Origin: Liquorilactobacillus sicerae
Lineage (GTDB): Bacteria; Bacillota; Bacilli; Lactobacillales; Lactobacillaceae
Assembly (NCBI RefSeq): GCF_029916425.1
Contig: NZ_JAHAVQ010000013.1
Span: forward strand, 1 to 64,000
DNA: 64,000 nucleotides
Direction of reading: 5' to 3'
The notes beneath the pieces are model-generated. The model was not told the origin of the DNA. It ran no database searches and saw only the letters and a list, made by a program, of their open reading frames with translations. The translations under genes were made by a program, and so were the position numbers. How positions within the stretch are numbered: position 1 is the first letter of the stretch; each line of letters starts with the position of its first letter. Below, in pieces: positions 45,648 to 55,285 of this stretch.

Positions 45648-46923
45648 TTAATCAATCGCATCCAGTGCTTGCTTTAAATCTGCAATTAAATCATCTGCAT
45701 TTTCAATGCCAACTGAAATTCGAATTAAATCAGGTGTAATACCTACTTGTTTTAACTCTGTTTCATTCAACTGAGCATGGGTAGTTGAGGCTGGATGAAT
45801 AATCAAGGATTTAGCATCACCCACGTTTGCTAACAAAGAGAAAATTTTTAAATGCTCAATCAAACTCTTACCGGCTTTTTCTCCACCTTTCAAACCTAAA
45901 GTGAAGATTGATCCGACTCCCTTAGGAAAGTCACGTTTTGATAAAGCATAGTAAGGACTGTCAGGCAGTTCAGGATATTTGATCCAAGCTACTTTAGGAT
46001 GATCCTTCAAGAAATTAATTACTTTACGAGTATTGGCTACATGACGTTCCAAACGTAGCGATAGGGTTTCAAGCCCTTGCAGCAGTAAGAAAGAGTTAAA
46101 AGGGCTAATTGTTGCTATCACGTAAACCTTCCGCACGTACTTTAGTAGTAAAAGCAGCACCTTTCAAATCAGCAAATACTAATCCACTATACTGTGGGTC
46201 AGGTGTGGTAAATTCTGGGTAGCGTCCGCTGGTACGATAATCAAATTTATCATTTTCAGCAATTACACCGCCTAGCGTAGTTCCATGCCCACCAATAAAC
46301 TTTGTTGCTGATTCAACAACGATATCTGCTCCGTGTTCCAGCGGTCGATAAAGATAAGGCGATGCAAAAGTGTTGTCAGAAATCAAAAGAATACCATGTT
46401 GATGAGCAATTTCAGCAATTTTTTCCAAGTCAATCAAATTAATATCGGGATTTCCAATTGTTTCAACATATAGGGCTTTGGTGTGATCATTGATTTTTTT
46501 ATCAAAATTTATTGGATCATCTGGATTTACAAAATGAGTTTTGATCCCAAGTTTTGGTAATGTAACATTAAATAAATTATAAGTGCCTCCATATAATGTA
46601 CTGGCTGCTACAATTTCATCACCTTGTCCGGCAATATTAGTGATTGCTGCTGTGATTGCCGCTGCACCAGTTGCTAAAGTGATACCACTTGTTCCATGTT
46701 CTAAAGCAGCAATTCGTTGATCAACTACAGCAGTTGTTGGATTTGTCAGTCGGCCATAAATATTGCCTGCTTCTTTTAAACCAAAACGGTTTGCTGCTTG
46801 TTTTGCATCCTTAAAAACGTACGAAGTTGTTTGATAAATGGGGACAGCTCGAGCACCAGTTTCATCTACAGTTTGCCCAGCATGTACTTGAAGTGTTTCG
46901 AAACGAAAATTATTTTTTGTCAT
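45648..46923 (-). pseudogene. metY: O-acetylhomoserine sulfhydrylase (MetY) gene, frameshifted
   Basis: From ATG 46923 (site AGGAGGAA) the protein begins [12 protein letters not shown], has [22 protein letters not shown] and the PLP Lys in [11 protein letters not shown]. The frame breaks after KVRAEGLRD near 46110. It resumes as [16 protein letters not shown] in a second frame through to 45648. GAT-A-GCA at the break suggests loss of about five bases (expected RDIGA). The rest is intact, so it is either a recent pseudogene or a sequencing error. It would make homocysteine from O-acetylhomoserine and sulfide. Confidence 0.85.
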
Positions 46924-46960
46924 ATTAAATTCCTCCTGTGAATAAAAATATTAAGATAAT

Positions 46961-47235
46961 AAAAAATCCCTACAGTATAATTAATTACACTGTAGGGACG
47001 TATTCAACGCGGTACCACCCGTATTCATTTGAATATTACTATTCAAATCTCAACGGCACTAATATATGCCAGGGATTATATCGTATCCTCACGAATCATA
47101 GGCTTTCACCACTGATTTACAACTCCGAGCTCATCTTCAGCTTTATTCAAACGCCCATTTGCACCTGCTTGGGCTCTCTTCAGGATGAAATTCAGCTTAC
47201 TCTTCTCATCAACATTTAATTATTATCTTGTTCGT
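46961..47235 (-). promoter_or_regulatory. T-box riboswitch, methionine specifier (T-box 5, minus strand)
   Basis: On the minus strand the core GGGTGGTACCGCG lies at 47020-47008 and the terminator stem TCCCTACAGT with its complement at about 46997-46966, ahead of a T run. The specifier loop GAAGATGAGC puts AUG at 47134-47132. It controls metY and the amino-acid permease. Confidence 0.92.
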
Positions 47236-47264
47236 ATGCTATCACTTAAAATTTTACATGTCAA
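47236..47264 (-). promoter_or_regulatory. Promoter of T-box 5
   Basis: On the minus strand TTGACA (47264-47259) and TAGCAT (47241-47236) are separated by 17 bases and sit just upstream of the leader. Confidence 0.7.
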
Positions 47265-47388
47265 CACCTTTTTGAAGAAATTATTATTGTACATTGCAAA
47301 AAGAGATGGTTTGAAGCTTTTTAGTATAAAATAAATTTAGAACAATTATTTAAAAAATTGTACTCTAAATGGAGATAAAATATTCAAC

Positions 47389-47417
47389 TTGACATTTTTC
47401 TTAATAAAGCTTAAAAT
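47389..47417 (+). promoter_or_regulatory. Promoter of T-box 6
   Basis: TTGACA at 47389-47394 and TAAAAT at 47412-47417 have a 17-base spacer. It is divergent from the T-box 5 promoter, about 125 bases away. Confidence 0.72.
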
Positions 47418-47422
47418 GCTAT

Positions 47423-47715
47423 TAAATTATTAATTTTAAATTAAACTACACATATTCTTTTGAAAAGAAGAGTAGCTGTCATGATCGAGTCAAGAGAGCC
47501 TGGGAAAGCTGAAAACAGGTATCGATAAAACAGTGAAGATGAGCTTTGAAACAGAAGCAGTTAGTGAAAGCTGGCTGTTCGGTAGGAACCGTTACTTTCC
47601 CAGATATTTGTGATTTACAAGTATTGTTGAGACATCGACTTTTGATGTGAAAAAGGGTGGCACCGCGATTTTTTCGTCCCTTGTTCGTCATAATTGACAA
47701 ACAAGGGTTTTTTTG
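47423..47715 (+). promoter_or_regulatory. T-box riboswitch, methionine specifier (T-box 6)
   Basis: The core AGGGTGGCACCGCG (near 47654-47667) and terminator (47677-47707 plus T run) are clear. The loop GAAGATGAG gives AUG at 47539-47541. The leader is of the same class as T-boxes 1 and 3. It controls the ABC transporter at 47932-50886. Confidence 0.93.
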
Positions 47716-47754
47716 TGTAATTAATTTAATAATATTTTAGAAAGGTGGAAAAAT

Positions 47755-47898
47755 ATAGAAGAAAAGAATAACTTCGCTTGGATAATAAAAAGCTTTATGT
47801 TTATTGAATCAAAATCTATTCTGCTTAAATCTGTAATTTACAGAATCATGACAGATTTGCAAAGAATAAGGATGATCCGAATTGCTTACATAGCTTAA
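47755..47898 (+). other. 47-codon frame with strong ribosome site but ATA in start position
   Basis: AAAGGTGG (47741-47748) follows the T-box terminator at the place expected for a first gene, but the codon at start distance (47755) is ATA. An open frame of 47 codons runs from it to TAA 47896-47898, with a basic, hydrophobic product. It may be a small gene whose ATG mutated, a rare ATA start, or chance. The ABC permease starts 33 bases later. Confidence 0.3.
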
Positions 47899-47931
47899 AA
47901 ATTTAAAAAGAATTATACAAGGGGGTTGAAT

Positions 47932-48591
47932 ATGGATTGGACGGTAATCCAGGCTGCAATTCCAAATTTTGTGGCTGGATTAAAAATCACACTATGGATG
48001 TCATTTGTGGGAATTTTAGGTTCTTTAATCGTTGGCTTATTTTGTAGTTTGATACAGTACTTTAAACTGCCAGTGATTGCAAAAATTATTTCAGTGTACG
48101 TTGAAGTTTCGCGTAATACACCATTATTGATCCAGTTATTTTTCTTATATTATGCATTTCCTGTAATTGGTTGGAAAATGTCAGCTGGAACTTGTGGTGT
48201 TGTTGGATTGACCTTTTTAGGTGGCAGCTATATGGCAGAAGCTTTTACCGGAGGGTTCAAAGGTATTACCCAAAGTCAAATTGATGCCGGTAAAGCCATC
48301 GGTATGAATCGTAAACAATTGGCTAGATATGTTATTTTTCCACAAGGTTTGTCGTTGAGTGTTCCGGCATTGGCAGCCAATGTAATTTTCCTAATCAAAG
48401 AAACTTCAATTTTTTCAGTAATTGCGATCCCAGAACTGACCAATACGGCGCTTGATTTAATTGGAATCTATTATCGTAGCAATGAATATCTGTTTATGCT
48501 GGTCGTTGCTTATGCCATTATTTTGATACCATTATCGATCATTCTGACACTTCTAGAAAGGAAGGTACGTTATGGATCGTTTGGGAATTGA
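47932..48591 (+). CDS. Polar amino-acid ABC transporter permease 1
   Basis: A HisM-type permease with about five membrane segments, SRNTPLLIQLF and the EAA loop DAGKAIGMNRKQLARYVIFPQG. AAGGGGG (47919-47925) fits ATG 47932, the second Met of the frame that opens at 47926. It overlaps the second permease gene by 20 bases. Under Met T-box 6, so probably takes up methionine, cystine or a related amino acid. Confidence 0.88.
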   Translation: MDWTVIQAAIPNFVAGLKITLWMSFVGILGSLIVGLFCSLIQYFKLPVIAKIISVYVEVSRNTPLLIQLFFLYYAFPVIGWKMSAGTCGVVGLTFLGGSYMAEAFTGGFKGITQSQIDAGKAIGMNRKQLARYVIFPQGLSLSVPALAANVIFLIKETSIFSVIAIPELTNTALDLIGIYYRSNEYLFMLVVAYAIILIPLSIILTLLERKVRYGSFGN

Positions 48592-49249
48592 TATTTTATT
48601 TGCTGGCAATAATTTTCAAAGATTACTTGGCGGCTTATGGACAACGGTTTGGATTGCTCTTTTATCGATTATCATTGGGCTGATCTTAGGTACGATTTTG
48701 GGGATGCTGCGGACATTGAAAAATCGTCCATTGCGAGTCGTACTTCGCTTATATTTGGAATTTTTTCGAATCGTTCCAACAGTCGTTTTGCTCTTTTTGG
48801 CCTATTACATCCTACCACGCCAACTAAATATTAATTTGCCAGCCGATCAAGTTGCCGTTTTAGCCTTTGCCTTGTGGGTATCAGCTGAATTCAGTGATAT
48901 TGTTCGCGGAGCTTTAATTTCAGTTCCAAAACATCAGCGTGAATCAGGCTTGGCAATCGGCTTGAATCATTGGCAGCTTTTCCGCTATGTATTGTTGCCG
49001 CAAGCATTGACTTTGGAGCTGCCAGCGACGATCAACCTGGCAACTCGTGTTGTTAAAACGACATCACTTTTAATGCTGATCAGTGTCATGGATGTGATCA
49101 ATATTGGCCAGCAGATCGTTGAAGCTAATGGGCAGACGAATCAAAATGGGATCTTTTGGGTCTACGGCTTGATCTTTTTCTTCTACTTCATTGTTGATTA
49201 TCCATTGTCACTGCTGGCAAAAAAATTAAATGCTGCCAACCAGTATTAA
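48572..49249 (+). CDS. Polar amino-acid ABC transporter permease 2
   Basis: The 225-residue partner permease has FFRIVPTVVLLF and an ESGLAIGLNHWQLFRYVLLPQ loop. AAAGGAAGG precedes ATG 48572, inside the first permease gene. Two different permeases imply a heterodimeric channel, as in GlnHMPQ or HisQM systems. Confidence 0.9.
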   Translation: MDRLGIDILFAGNNFQRLLGGLWTTVWIALLSIIIGLILGTILGMLRTLKNRPLRVVLRLYLEFFRIVPTVVLLFLAYYILPRQLNINLPADQVAVLAFALWVSAEFSDIVRGALISVPKHQRESGLAIGLNHWQLFRYVLLPQALTLELPATINLATRVVKTTSLLMLISVMDVINIGQQIVEANGQTNQNGIFWVYGLIFFFYFIVDYPLSLLAKKLNAANQY

Positions 49250-49264
49250 TTGGAGGAAGATCTG

Positions 49265-50005
49265 ATGACAAAAGAAATTTTACGAGTTGAAAAGCTGAAC
49301 AAGTTTTACGGTCAAAAGCAGATTTTATTTGATGTTGATTTTTCGATCAACCAAGGTGAAGTCTTAGCCTTACTTGGCCCGTCTGGTTCGGGGAAAAGTA
49401 CACTGATTCGCTGCTTGAACGGCTTGGAGCAGTATCAAAGTGGCACGGTGTTTTTTAGTAACCAAAAAATTGACCCAACAGAAAAAACTTGGTTGAAATT
49501 ACGGCAAAAGATCGGGATGGTTTTTCAAAGTTACGATTTGTTTCCAAATTTAACAGTTCTAGACAATATTTTGTTGGGACCGACCAAGGTTCAAAAAAAG
49601 AGCCGGGCAGCAGCAAAAAAAGAAGCTGTTTCGTTGTTGCAGCGTGTTGGCTTGGAACAATATGTTAATGCTTATCCCAGACAGTTATCCGGTGGTCAAA
49701 AACAGCGAATCGCAATTGTCAGAGCTTTAGCCCTACATCCTAAATTGATGTTGTTTGATGAAGTTACCGCGTCGCTTGATCCAGAAATGGTTCGCGGTGT
49801 CTTGGAAATCATCAAAGAATTATCTGAAAAAGATGATATGACGATGATCATCGTAACGCATGAAATGAACTTTGCGGAACAGATTGCCGATCGGGTCTTG
49901 TTCTTAGAGGATGGTCATATTTTGGAAAGTACTGCTGGCAAACAGTTCTTTGTTCATGCTCAGACACAACGAGCACGTGAATTTTTAGAGAGTATGAAAT
50001 TTTAA
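49265..50005 (+). CDS. Polar amino-acid ABC transporter ATPase
   Basis: Walker A GPSGSGKST, signature LSGGQKQRIAIVRAL, Walker B LMLFDEVTASLDPE and H-loop VTHEM are present. DEV instead of DEP after Walker B is a known variation in this subfamily. GGAGG (49252-49256) supports ATG 49265, because the TTG at 49250 overlaps the site. Confidence 0.91.
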   Translation: MTKEILRVEKLNKFYGQKQILFDVDFSINQGEVLALLGPSGSGKSTLIRCLNGLEQYQSGTVFFSNQKIDPTEKTWLKLRQKIGMVFQSYDLFPNLTVLDNILLGPTKVQKKSRAAAKKEAVSLLQRVGLEQYVNAYPRQLSGGQKQRIAIVRALALHPKLMLFDEVTASLDPEMVRGVLEIIKELSEKDDMTMIIVTHEMNFAEQIADRVLFLEDGHILESTAGKQFFVHAQTQRAREFLESMKF

Positions 50006-50028
50006 AAAATAGGAGAAGGGGAAATCTT

Positions 50029-50886
50029 ATGAAAAAATTCAATTTAAAAAAATTTATTGCAACTGGGGCAGTTTTAGCCGCCGCCGCTTTGACTTTGACG
50101 GCTTGCGGTTCATCAAAGAGTTCAAGTTCATCATCTAGTTCAAATAATCAAAGTTCAGTTGCGGCGATCAAAAAACGTGGTACGATTAAAGTTGCCGTTT
50201 TTGGCGATTTGAAACCTTACGGCTGGGTCAATCAAGACGGCAAACGGGTTGGCTATGATGTTACTTTGGCACGGCGGGTTGCTAAAGACCTTGGTGTTAA
50301 AATCAAGTTTGTGCAAGTCAATGCTGACAGCCGTGTTGATGCGCTGTCTTCAAATAAGGTTGATTTAGTATTGGCAAACTTTACGGTCACAGCCGATCGT
50401 AAAAAAGTTGTTGATTTTGCCAATCCGTATATGAAAGTTTCAGTTGGGGTTGTTTCGCCCAAGAGTAATTTGATCACGGATGTTAGTCAGTTAAAGGGTA
50501 AGCAGGTCATTGTAACCAAGGGCACCACAGCCGAAACATACTTTACTCAGAAACAAAAGAGTGTTAACCTGTTGAAATTTGATTCTAAAACGCAGCAATT
50601 TAATGCTTTGAAGAATAAACGTGGGGTTGCTTTGGCTGATGATAATACTTACTTGTATGCCTGGGCTAAGTCACATCCTGATTACAAAGTTGGAATTAAA
50701 AAGCTGGGTGAAAATTCTTATATTGCACCAGCTGTTAAAAAGGGTAATAAATCATTGTTGAATTGGACTAATAAAGAGATTAACAAACTTACTAAACAAG
50801 GCTTCTTTAAAAAATCCTACAATCAGGATTTGAAACCTTACTTCAGTTCAGATGTTAAATCTTCTGATGTAATTATCAATAAATGA
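50029..50886 (+). CDS. Polar amino-acid ABC transporter binding lipoprotein
   Basis: A lipoprotein with lipobox LTAC followed by a Ser-rich linker, then an SBP_bac_3 domain: RGTIKVAVFGDLKPYGWVNQDGKRVGYDV and a VTADRKKVVDFANPY motif. It delivers the amino acid to the two permeases upstream. AGGAGAAGGGG precedes ATG 50029. A terminator follows at 50905. Confidence 0.92.
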   Translation: MKKFNLKKFIATGAVLAAAALTLTACGSSKSSSSSSSSNNQSSVAAIKKRGTIKVAVFGDLKPYGWVNQDGKRVGYDVTLARRVAKDLGVKIKFVQVNADSRVDALSSNKVDLVLANFTVTADRKKVVDFANPYMKVSVGVVSPKSNLITDVSQLKGKQVIVTKGTTAETYFTQKQKSVNLLKFDSKTQQFNALKNKRGVALADDNTYLYAWAKSHPDYKVGIKKLGENSYIAPAVKKGNKSLLNWTNKEINKLTKQGFFKKSYNQDLKPYFSSDVKSSDVIINK

Positions 50887-50904
50887 TCCTAAATTTAAAA
50901 GATT

Positions 50905-50933
50905 CCTGCAAGCAATTGCCTGCAGGTTTTTTT
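50905..50933 (+). terminator. Terminator of the T-box 6 ABC operon
   Basis: CCTGCA (50905-50910) pairs with TGCAGG (50921-50926), followed by seven T residues. Confidence 0.75.
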
Positions 50934-51010
50934 AGTTTAGCAATAAGCTGTATTCCAAGATTGTAAGCATAGATGAATTAATTTACAAGCTGTTATGATT
51001 TAAACTGTAA

Positions 51011-51814
51011 TTAATCATTAGCAAAATGCTGCTCCAAAACTTGTAAAACACCACTTTGCTGATTAGTTGGGGCAAGATATTTGGCAGTCTGCAAAACTTC
51101 ATGACTACCATTAGCCATTGCGTAGCTATGACCAGCCAGTTGCAACATTTCTAAATCATTGCCACCATCCCCAAAAGCCATCAACTCATTTGAAGTGATT
51201 TTCCAATGAGCTAGCAGTTTTTTCAGGGCAGTAGCTTTATTCAAACCTGGGACGATCAAATCAAGATCATCATTGCCGCCGGAAGTTGCTGCAACCTGGC
51301 CATTGGTGATCTCGGGAATCAGTTTTTGGAAATAAGTTCCTTGACCATCAATTACATGGATATTGATTTTAAAGAAATTATCGGCCGGCAATTCCTGAAA
51401 TGAATTGATTTCTTGTAAAGCCGGATAATAAAATTGCGCTAATTTTCTGAATTTAAGTGGATCATTTTTACAAATATAAGCACTCTTGGCGCCACAAATA
51501 TTTATATGCAAAACTTGGGGCATGCTCTTTAAAAGCTTGATGGTTTTCTTTAAAATGGGGTTGGCAAAACTGCCAGCAAAGATCTCCTGATTACGATCGA
51601 TCACAAGGGCTCCGTTCTCAGCTGCAAAACTTATTTGATCGGCAATTGGTGAAAAAATTTGGCGCAAACGTTGATACTGGTTGCCACTAGCAACAATAAA
51701 TTTAATCTTTTTGTGTTTCATAATTTGATAGATGGCTAAGAAGCGCTGTTGCTCATAGCTTTTATCATTTTTTAAAAAGGTACCATCCATATCGACGGCG
51801 ACGGCTTTGATCAT
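51011..51814 (-). CDS. Cof-type HAD-superfamily hydrolase
   Basis: The protein of about 267 residues starts VAVDMDGTFL (catalytic Asp pair), has a mid VASGNQYQRLR motif and a C-terminal AFGDGGNDLEML, the pattern of Cof/YidA sugar-phosphate or flavin phosphatases. GGAG fits ATG 51814 better than GTG 51823. Monocistronic, between two convergent or divergent units. Confidence 0.9.
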   Translation of the reverse strand: MIKAVAVDMDGTFLKNDKSYEQQRFLAIYQIMKHKKIKFIVASGNQYQRLRQIFSPIADQISFAAENGALVIDRNQEIFAGSFANPILKKTIKLLKSMPQVLHINICGAKSAYICKNDPLKFRKLAQFYYPALQEINSFQELPADNFFKINIHVIDGQGTYFQKLIPEITNGQVAATSGGNDDLDLIVPGLNKATALKKLLAHWKITSNELMAFGDGGNDLEMLQLAGHSYAMANGSHEVLQTAKYLAPTNQQSGVLQVLEQHFAND

Positions 51815-51982
51815 TATCCTCACTCCAGGTTGTCAAGTTGAATTTACTCTTATGATAACGTTTTATCAAGGAATAGGAAAGCTCAATTTAATTGATGACT
51901 TTTTAAAAGCTATTTTGAACCCGCCGTGCTTTGTGCTACATTAAAAGTGTCAAGCAAAAAAAATCAAAGGTGGTTTAAGATT

Positions 51983-53506
51983 GTGAGCGACATTCCATCA
52001 TTAAAGTTAAAGATAATTGGCTGGAGTCTGCTGATTGGTTTAACAGTTGGCATAGTAGTCAGCTGTTTTCGCTGGTTGATTGAATATTCCTTGAAGAATT
52101 GGCATCAGCTCTATGCTCTTGCCAGTAATTCGTGGTTTTGGTTATTAGTGGTTTTACTGCTATTTGGCGTAATTACCTGGTTGATCGGATGGATCGTCAA
52201 ACCAGAACCGCATGTTAAAGGCTCAGGAATTCCGGAAGTTGAACTGCAATTAGCTGATAAGCTGACGCTAACTAGGCCACTATCAATTGTTTGGCGGAAA
52301 TTTGCTGCTGGGGTTTTAGCAATTGGATCTGGTGGCTTTTTAGGCAGGGAAGGTCCTTCGGTTCAATTAGGTGCTGCTCTTGGCCAGGCATTAGCCGAAA
52401 AACTCAAACTTGATCGACAAAATTGGCGTTTGTTTGTTGCAGCCGGTGCCGCTTCTGGCTTGTCAGCGGCGTTCAGTGCTCCTTTAGCCGGAACGATGTT
52501 TGTTTTAGAAGAAGTTTCCCATAGCTTTTCAGTGCTGTTGTGGTTAGGTTCTTTAAGTGGTGCGTTGATGGCCGATTTGGTGACCGAAAAAGTCTTTGGT
52601 TTAACTCCGGTTTTGAAGATTAGCTACCAACAAAGCATGCCCTTAAAATATTACTGGATCTTAATAGTTTTAGGATTATTGCTAGGGGTACTAGGCTTTT
52701 TATATCAACAGGTTACCTTGCGGAGTTCACGTTTCTACTTGCTGTTTAGCCGAGTTCCACGTCAGTACCATACAATTATCATGCTGTTATGTACTTTACC
52801 AGTTGCTTTGTGGCTTCCCCAGATTATTGGCGGTGGTAATTCTTTGATTGTTATGCTGCCACATATTGGCTGGAGTGTTGGCCTGTTGCTGATCGTTTTT
52901 GTTTTGCGCTTTGTGTTAGCGGCAATTTCATTTGGTTCCGGAGTACCCGGTGGCATTTTTTTGCCGATCTTAACTTTAGGAGCTGTTATCGGTGCATTAG
53001 TCGGGACGATTTTACATACGATCGGTCTGTTGCCGGCAATTTATATTCCCAACTTAATTATTTTTGCGATGGCTGGTTATTTTGCTGGCATCAGTAAGGC
53101 ACCTTTTACCGCAATTATTTTAATCACTGAAATGGTTGGCTCATTGGCGCACCTCATGCCGTTAGCGACAGTTTCACTATTAGCTTATGTTGTGATTGAT
53201 TTGTTAGGAGGGGCACCAATTTATGAATCACTAGCAGCTAAAATGCATTTAAATCAGCAATTGACCAATTTGACTGGTCGTTTGGATCAGTTCAAATTGG
53301 TTGTTTCACCAGTCAGTAATTTGACCGGCAAAGAAGTTCGGCAGATTGCTTGGCCAACTGGAGCAATTTTGACACGGATCACACGGGATGAAAAACAAGT
53401 TGTTGCTAAGGGTGATACTGTTTTGCGACCCAAAGATCAGCTGACGATTTTGGTTGATAGTTGCAAGTTGGGGGAAGTTAAAGACTTTTTACTGAAGCAA
53501 AATTAG
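51983..53506 (+). CDS. ClC-type chloride channel/antiporter with TrkA-C domain
   Basis: The membrane part has GSGIPEVE, GREGPSVQLGA with the gating Glu, and GSGVPGGIFLP, all chloride-site motifs. About 11 hydrophobic segments are followed by a TrkA-C-like cytoplasmic domain in the last 80 residues. GTG 51983 follows AAAGGTGG, while the ATG at 51926 has no site. It may exchange chloride (or fluoride) for protons in acid resistance. Confidence 0.9.
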   Translation: MSDIPSLKLKIIGWSLLIGLTVGIVVSCFRWLIEYSLKNWHQLYALASNSWFWLLVVLLLFGVITWLIGWIVKPEPHVKGSGIPEVELQLADKLTLTRPLSIVWRKFAAGVLAIGSGGFLGREGPSVQLGAALGQALAEKLKLDRQNWRLFVAAGAASGLSAAFSAPLAGTMFVLEEVSHSFSVLLWLGSLSGALMADLVTEKVFGLTPVLKISYQQSMPLKYYWILIVLGLLLGVLGFLYQQVTLRSSRFYLLFSRVPRQYHTIIMLLCTLPVALWLPQIIGGGNSLIVMLPHIGWSVGLLLIVFVLRFVLAAISFGSGVPGGIFLPILTLGAVIGALVGTILHTIGLLPAIYIPNLIIFAMAGYFAGISKAPFTAIILITEMVGSLAHLMPLATVSLLAYVVIDLLGGAPIYESLAAKMHLNQQLTNLTGRLDQFKLVVSPVSNLTGKEVRQIAWPTGAILTRITRDEKQVVAKGDTVLRPKDQLTILVDSCKLGEVKDFLLKQN

Positions 53507-53639
53507 TATTTTAAAGCAATTCTTTAGCTTAATACTCAGCAATAAAGTCTAAAAGTGTTAGCTATTCTTTGCTTTTAACGAGCATTTGAGAGAGTTCCCA
53601 AGTTTTTTTCGATACTAATTATAAATAGTGATTATTGCC

Positions 53640-53684
53640 AAAAAAGCATTCTGCAACTTGTTAAGCTTACAGAATGCTTTTTTG
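53640..53684 (+). terminator. Terminator, works in both directions
   Basis: A 14-bp stem pairs AAAAAAGCATTCTG (53640-53653) with its complement at 53670-53683. The A/T runs at both ends let it serve the ClC gene on the plus strand and the ABC cluster on the minus strand. Confidence 0.78.
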
Positions 53685-53774
53685 ACAGTTAAGATTAAGC
53701 TGATGAGCAGCAATTTATCTTATTTTTCAGCTTTGTACTTGTTGGTTAAACTGTTTAATTACTTGATTTAGATC

Positions 53775-54497
53775 TTAGTTTAATATTTTTTCAAGGATAT
53801 CATCGGCAATTAACGCGCGTTTTTCTTTAGCTTCGGTCGTATTAATTCCTTGATATGGGTTTTCGAAAATTTCTTTAATTCCTTGATCCTTAATTAATAC
53901 AATCCGATTTGCCATCCGGACAGCTTCATTAATATCATGAGTAACTAAAATAGTTGTGATCTGCTTTTTTTGACAAACCTCTATGATTAAATCTTGCATA
54001 TTGCGCCTGGTTAGTGCATCCAAAGCTCCTAAGGGTTCATCTAATAATAGCAGGTCAGGATGAGCAAATAAAGCTCTGGCTAATGCCAGACGCTGTTTTT
54101 GACCACCAGATAATTTTGTGGGATAAACAGCTGCGTATTCAGTTAAGCCAACTAAATCAAGTAGGTTTTTGACTTCTTTTTGAGCTTGCGCATTTTTGCT
54201 AGCAAAAGTAATATTATCTAATACCGACATCCATGGTAAAAGTCGGTCCTCTTGAAACATCATTCTAGCCTTGTCATTCATTTTATCAATCAGTTGATCA
54301 TTTTGCTTGATTTTTCCGTTATTTGGTTGCTCCAAACCGGCAATTAAACGTAACAGTGTACTTTTTCCACCACCGCTTTTCCCAACCAGTGCTAAAAATT
54401 CATGATGATAAACATCTAAATCAACGTTTTTTAAAACAATATGCTGACCATAGACTTTACTGATATCACGGATGGTCATTAAAACATTTGCTGTCAT
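53775..54497 (-). CDS. ABC transporter ATPase, SsuB/TauB-like
   Basis: Walker A GKSGGGKST, signature LSGGQKQRLALARAL, Walker B LLLLDEPLGALDA and VTHDI are present. It resembles the ATPase at 6906. AGGAGG before ATG 54497 sets the start, since the frame opens earlier at 54518. Last gene of the minus-strand cluster. Confidence 0.9.
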   Translation of the reverse strand: MTANVLMTIRDISKVYGQHIVLKNVDLDVYHHEFLALVGKSGGGKSTLLRLIAGLEQPNNGKIKQNDQLIDKMNDKARMMFQEDRLLPWMSVLDNITFASKNAQAQKEVKNLLDLVGLTEYAAVYPTKLSGGQKQRLALARALFAHPDLLLLDEPLGALDALTRRNMQDLIIEVCQKKQITTILVTHDINEAVRMANRIVLIKDQGIKEIFENPYQGINTTEAKEKRALIADDILEKILN

Positions 54498-54505
54498 TTT
54501 TCCTC

Positions 54506-55285
54506 CTATCCGCGCCAATCTAAAAAGATAATTTCTAGATTTTTAGCAATGAAATCTGATAATTTTCCTAGCAACGCATAAATTAAAATACATAAAATAA
54601 TTGTTTTCATATCCATAAACTGCTCAGCGTTAGTTGACATATAACCAATTCCAGAACTTGCAGAAATTGTTTCAGCGACAATTAAAGTTGTCCACATTAC
54701 GCCAAGCGCATACCTGACTCCCATTAAAATCGTTGGTAGGGCTGCTGGAAAAATGATTTTACGAATCATAGCTGAACGATTCAAGCCATAAGCTTTACCC
54801 ATCTCAATAATTTTATGATCAACTGAAGTGATACCATGATAAGTATTAATATACATAGGAAACATACAACCAATTGCTACCAGAAAAATCTTTGCTGGTT
54901 CACCAATACCCATTAACAAAATAACCAGTGGAATCAAAGCCAAATGAGGGATGTTGCGGAGCATTTGAACGGTACTGTCAAATGTTAAGCGAGCAACTTT
55001 TGATAAACCATTAATAAAACCAAGAACAAAACCTACACCACCACCAATCACGAAGCCGACAGTTGCTCGATATAAGCTGATGCTCATATTCTGAGGGAGT
55101 TCCCCCTTAATGGTCAAATCAATACCATCTTTTAAAACTTCTAGCGGTGAAGGCAAAATTGATGATGAGACCCATCCAATACTGACAACTAGCTGCCAAA
55201 ACAAAACAATGGCAAGCGGAATAATCCAGGGGATGATTCCTTGAAGCGAAAACTTTTTCTTATTAAGGACTGATGCGTCACTCAT
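54506..55285 (-). CDS. ABC transporter permease, SsuC/TauC-like
   Basis: The protein of about 259 residues has six hydrophobic segments and the EAA loop EMGKAYGLNRSAMIRKIIFPAALP. It is clearly similar to the permease at 4251-5033. AAGGAGG supports ATG 55285, which overlaps the end of the ligase gene by 8 bases (translational coupling). Confidence 0.9.
   Translation of the reverse strand: MSDASVLNKKKFSLQGIIPWIIPLAIVLFWQLVVSIGWVSSSILPSPLEVLKDGIDLTIKGELPQNMSISLYRATVGFVIGGGVGFVLGFINGLSKVARLTFDSTVQMLRNIPHLALIPLVILLMGIGEPAKIFLVAIGCMFPMYINTYHGITSVDHKIIEMGKAYGLNRSAMIRKIIFPAALPTILMGVRYALGVMWTTLIVAETISASSGIGYMSTNAEQFMDMKTIILCILIYALLGKLSDFIAKNLEIIFLDWRG

Noticed and set aside
46100-46170. Programmed frameshift in metY
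   Set aside because: No slippery heptamer, pseudoknot or internal ribosome site is seen at the junction, and a small deletion explains it better.
46938-47219. A 93-codon plus-strand frame beside metY
   Set aside because: It is the reverse complement of the minus-strand Met T-box leader, so it is not a gene.
47479-47700. A 73-codon minus-strand frame
   Set aside because: Antisense to T-box 6. The conserved RNA explains the sequence.
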